64,000 nt of DNA, from positions 186,001 through 250,000 of the forward strand of contig WYAX01000014.1 in NCBI GenBank assembly GCA_011525625.1. The letters are read 5' to 3'. The notes under the pieces were generated by a model. It saw only the letters and a list, made by a program, of their open reading frames with translations. It was not told where the DNA came from and did no database searches. Below, piece after piece: positions 63,740 to 64,000 of the stretch (its first letter is position 1; each line of letters opens with the position of its first letter). Source of the stretch: Nitrospira defluvii (GTDB lineage Bacteria; Nitrospirota; Nitrospiria; Nitrospirales; Nitrospiraceae). The translations under genes and the position numbers were made by a program.

Positions 63740-64000
63740 TCCGGAGCATGACAGGGTATGGGAAAAAGGACGTGACCTCGCAGACTGCAAGCGTCACCGT
63801 GGAGATCCGTTCAGTCAACCACCGGTTTCTGGAAGTGGCGGTGCGAGTGCCTCGTTCCCTCGCACAGGTGGAAGACCAGATTCGAAAAGCCGTGCAGCAA
63901 CGCTGCCTGCGAGGTCGGGTCGATGTCTCGGTCTCCGTCCATGCCGCCGGCGGAAGCCTGAAAACCGTCCAGATCGATCAGGCGCTCGCCAAGCAATATC
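63736..64000 (+). CDS. YicC-family endoribonuclease, N-terminal part (cut by window end)
   Basis: The first ~88 residues are present: MIRSMTGYGKKDV, VEIRSVNHRFLEVAVRVPR, VEDQIRKAVQQRCLRGRVDV. These are the YicC N-terminal hallmarks (S-M-T-G-Y-G and E-I-R-S-V-N-H-R-F-L-E). The family contains hexameric endoribonucleases that act in RNA turnover. ATG 63736 overlaps the nth stop, so the two are translationally coupled. Confidence 0.9.
   Translation, partial: MIRSMTGYGKKDVTSQTASVTVEIRSVNHRFLEVAVRVPRSLAQVEDQIRKAVQQRCLRGRVDVSVSVHAAGGSLKTVQIDQALAKQY

Noticed and set aside
1..64000. tRNA genes, CRISPR arrays, transposases or attachment sites
   Set aside because: Reading the intergenic regions showed no cloverleaf-like block, no regularly spaced repeats of CRISPR size and no transposase motifs.

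Overview
The window is about 64 kb of bacterial chromosome, gene-dense and mostly GC-rich, with no rRNA, tRNA, CRISPR array or transposase that I could find. Gene content (an EPS/PEP-CTERM-type exopolysaccharide locus, extended PstC/PstA permeases, a bidirectional TCA-type gene set, many small lineage-specific proteins) suggests a Nitrospirota bacterium, probably Nitrospira-like. That assignment is inference from style and content, not from a marker gene.

Region 1 (1-18.3 kb, all + strand) is an exopolysaccharide locus. It holds glycosyltransferases, a beta-helix protein, an O-antigen ligase/polymerase-type membrane protein, a methyltransferase, a WecG/TagA-type transferase, the initiating polyprenyl glycosylphosphotransferase, a Wza-type export lipoprotein, an outer-membrane barrel protein, a Wzz-type chain-length protein, a BY-kinase-type ATPase, an ExeA-like ATPase with C-terminal repeats, and a two-domain oxidoreductase. 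The first ~12 kb are visibly more AT-rich than the rest, which hints at transfer or fast turnover of the sugar-specific part.

Region 2 (18.6-38.7 kb) is a phosphate and polyphosphate island: a response regulator, a CHAD protein, a SixA-like phosphatase, the operon pstS-pstC-pstA-pstB-phoU-ppx, a divergent response regulator, a broken TauE-like permease gene, a pyruvate-kinase-like protein, a PsiE-like protein with an unlisted 39-residue membrane protein, a second PstS, a lipoprotein, an OprO/OprP-type porin, and a PhoB-like regulator with a degenerate receiver. Five intergenic sites here carry 7-mers repeated every 11 bp (core TTAAC or CTGTCAC), the layout of Pho boxes, so the island is probably one regulon.

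Region 3 (38.9-64 kb) is mixed housekeeping: CBS protein, Pal, a rare fusion of a YyaL/DUF255 protein with an aldo/keto reductase, ACT-domain malic enzyme, Na+/H+ antiporter, J-domain protein, RNase D, ArsC-like protein, citrate synthase, Hsp20, class II fumarase, a ferredoxin-NADP reductase-like flavoprotein, NAD kinase, ClpC, and a tight tsaD-hflX-nth-yicC run that is cut by the window end. Several sigma70-like promoters and intrinsic terminators are readable in this part.
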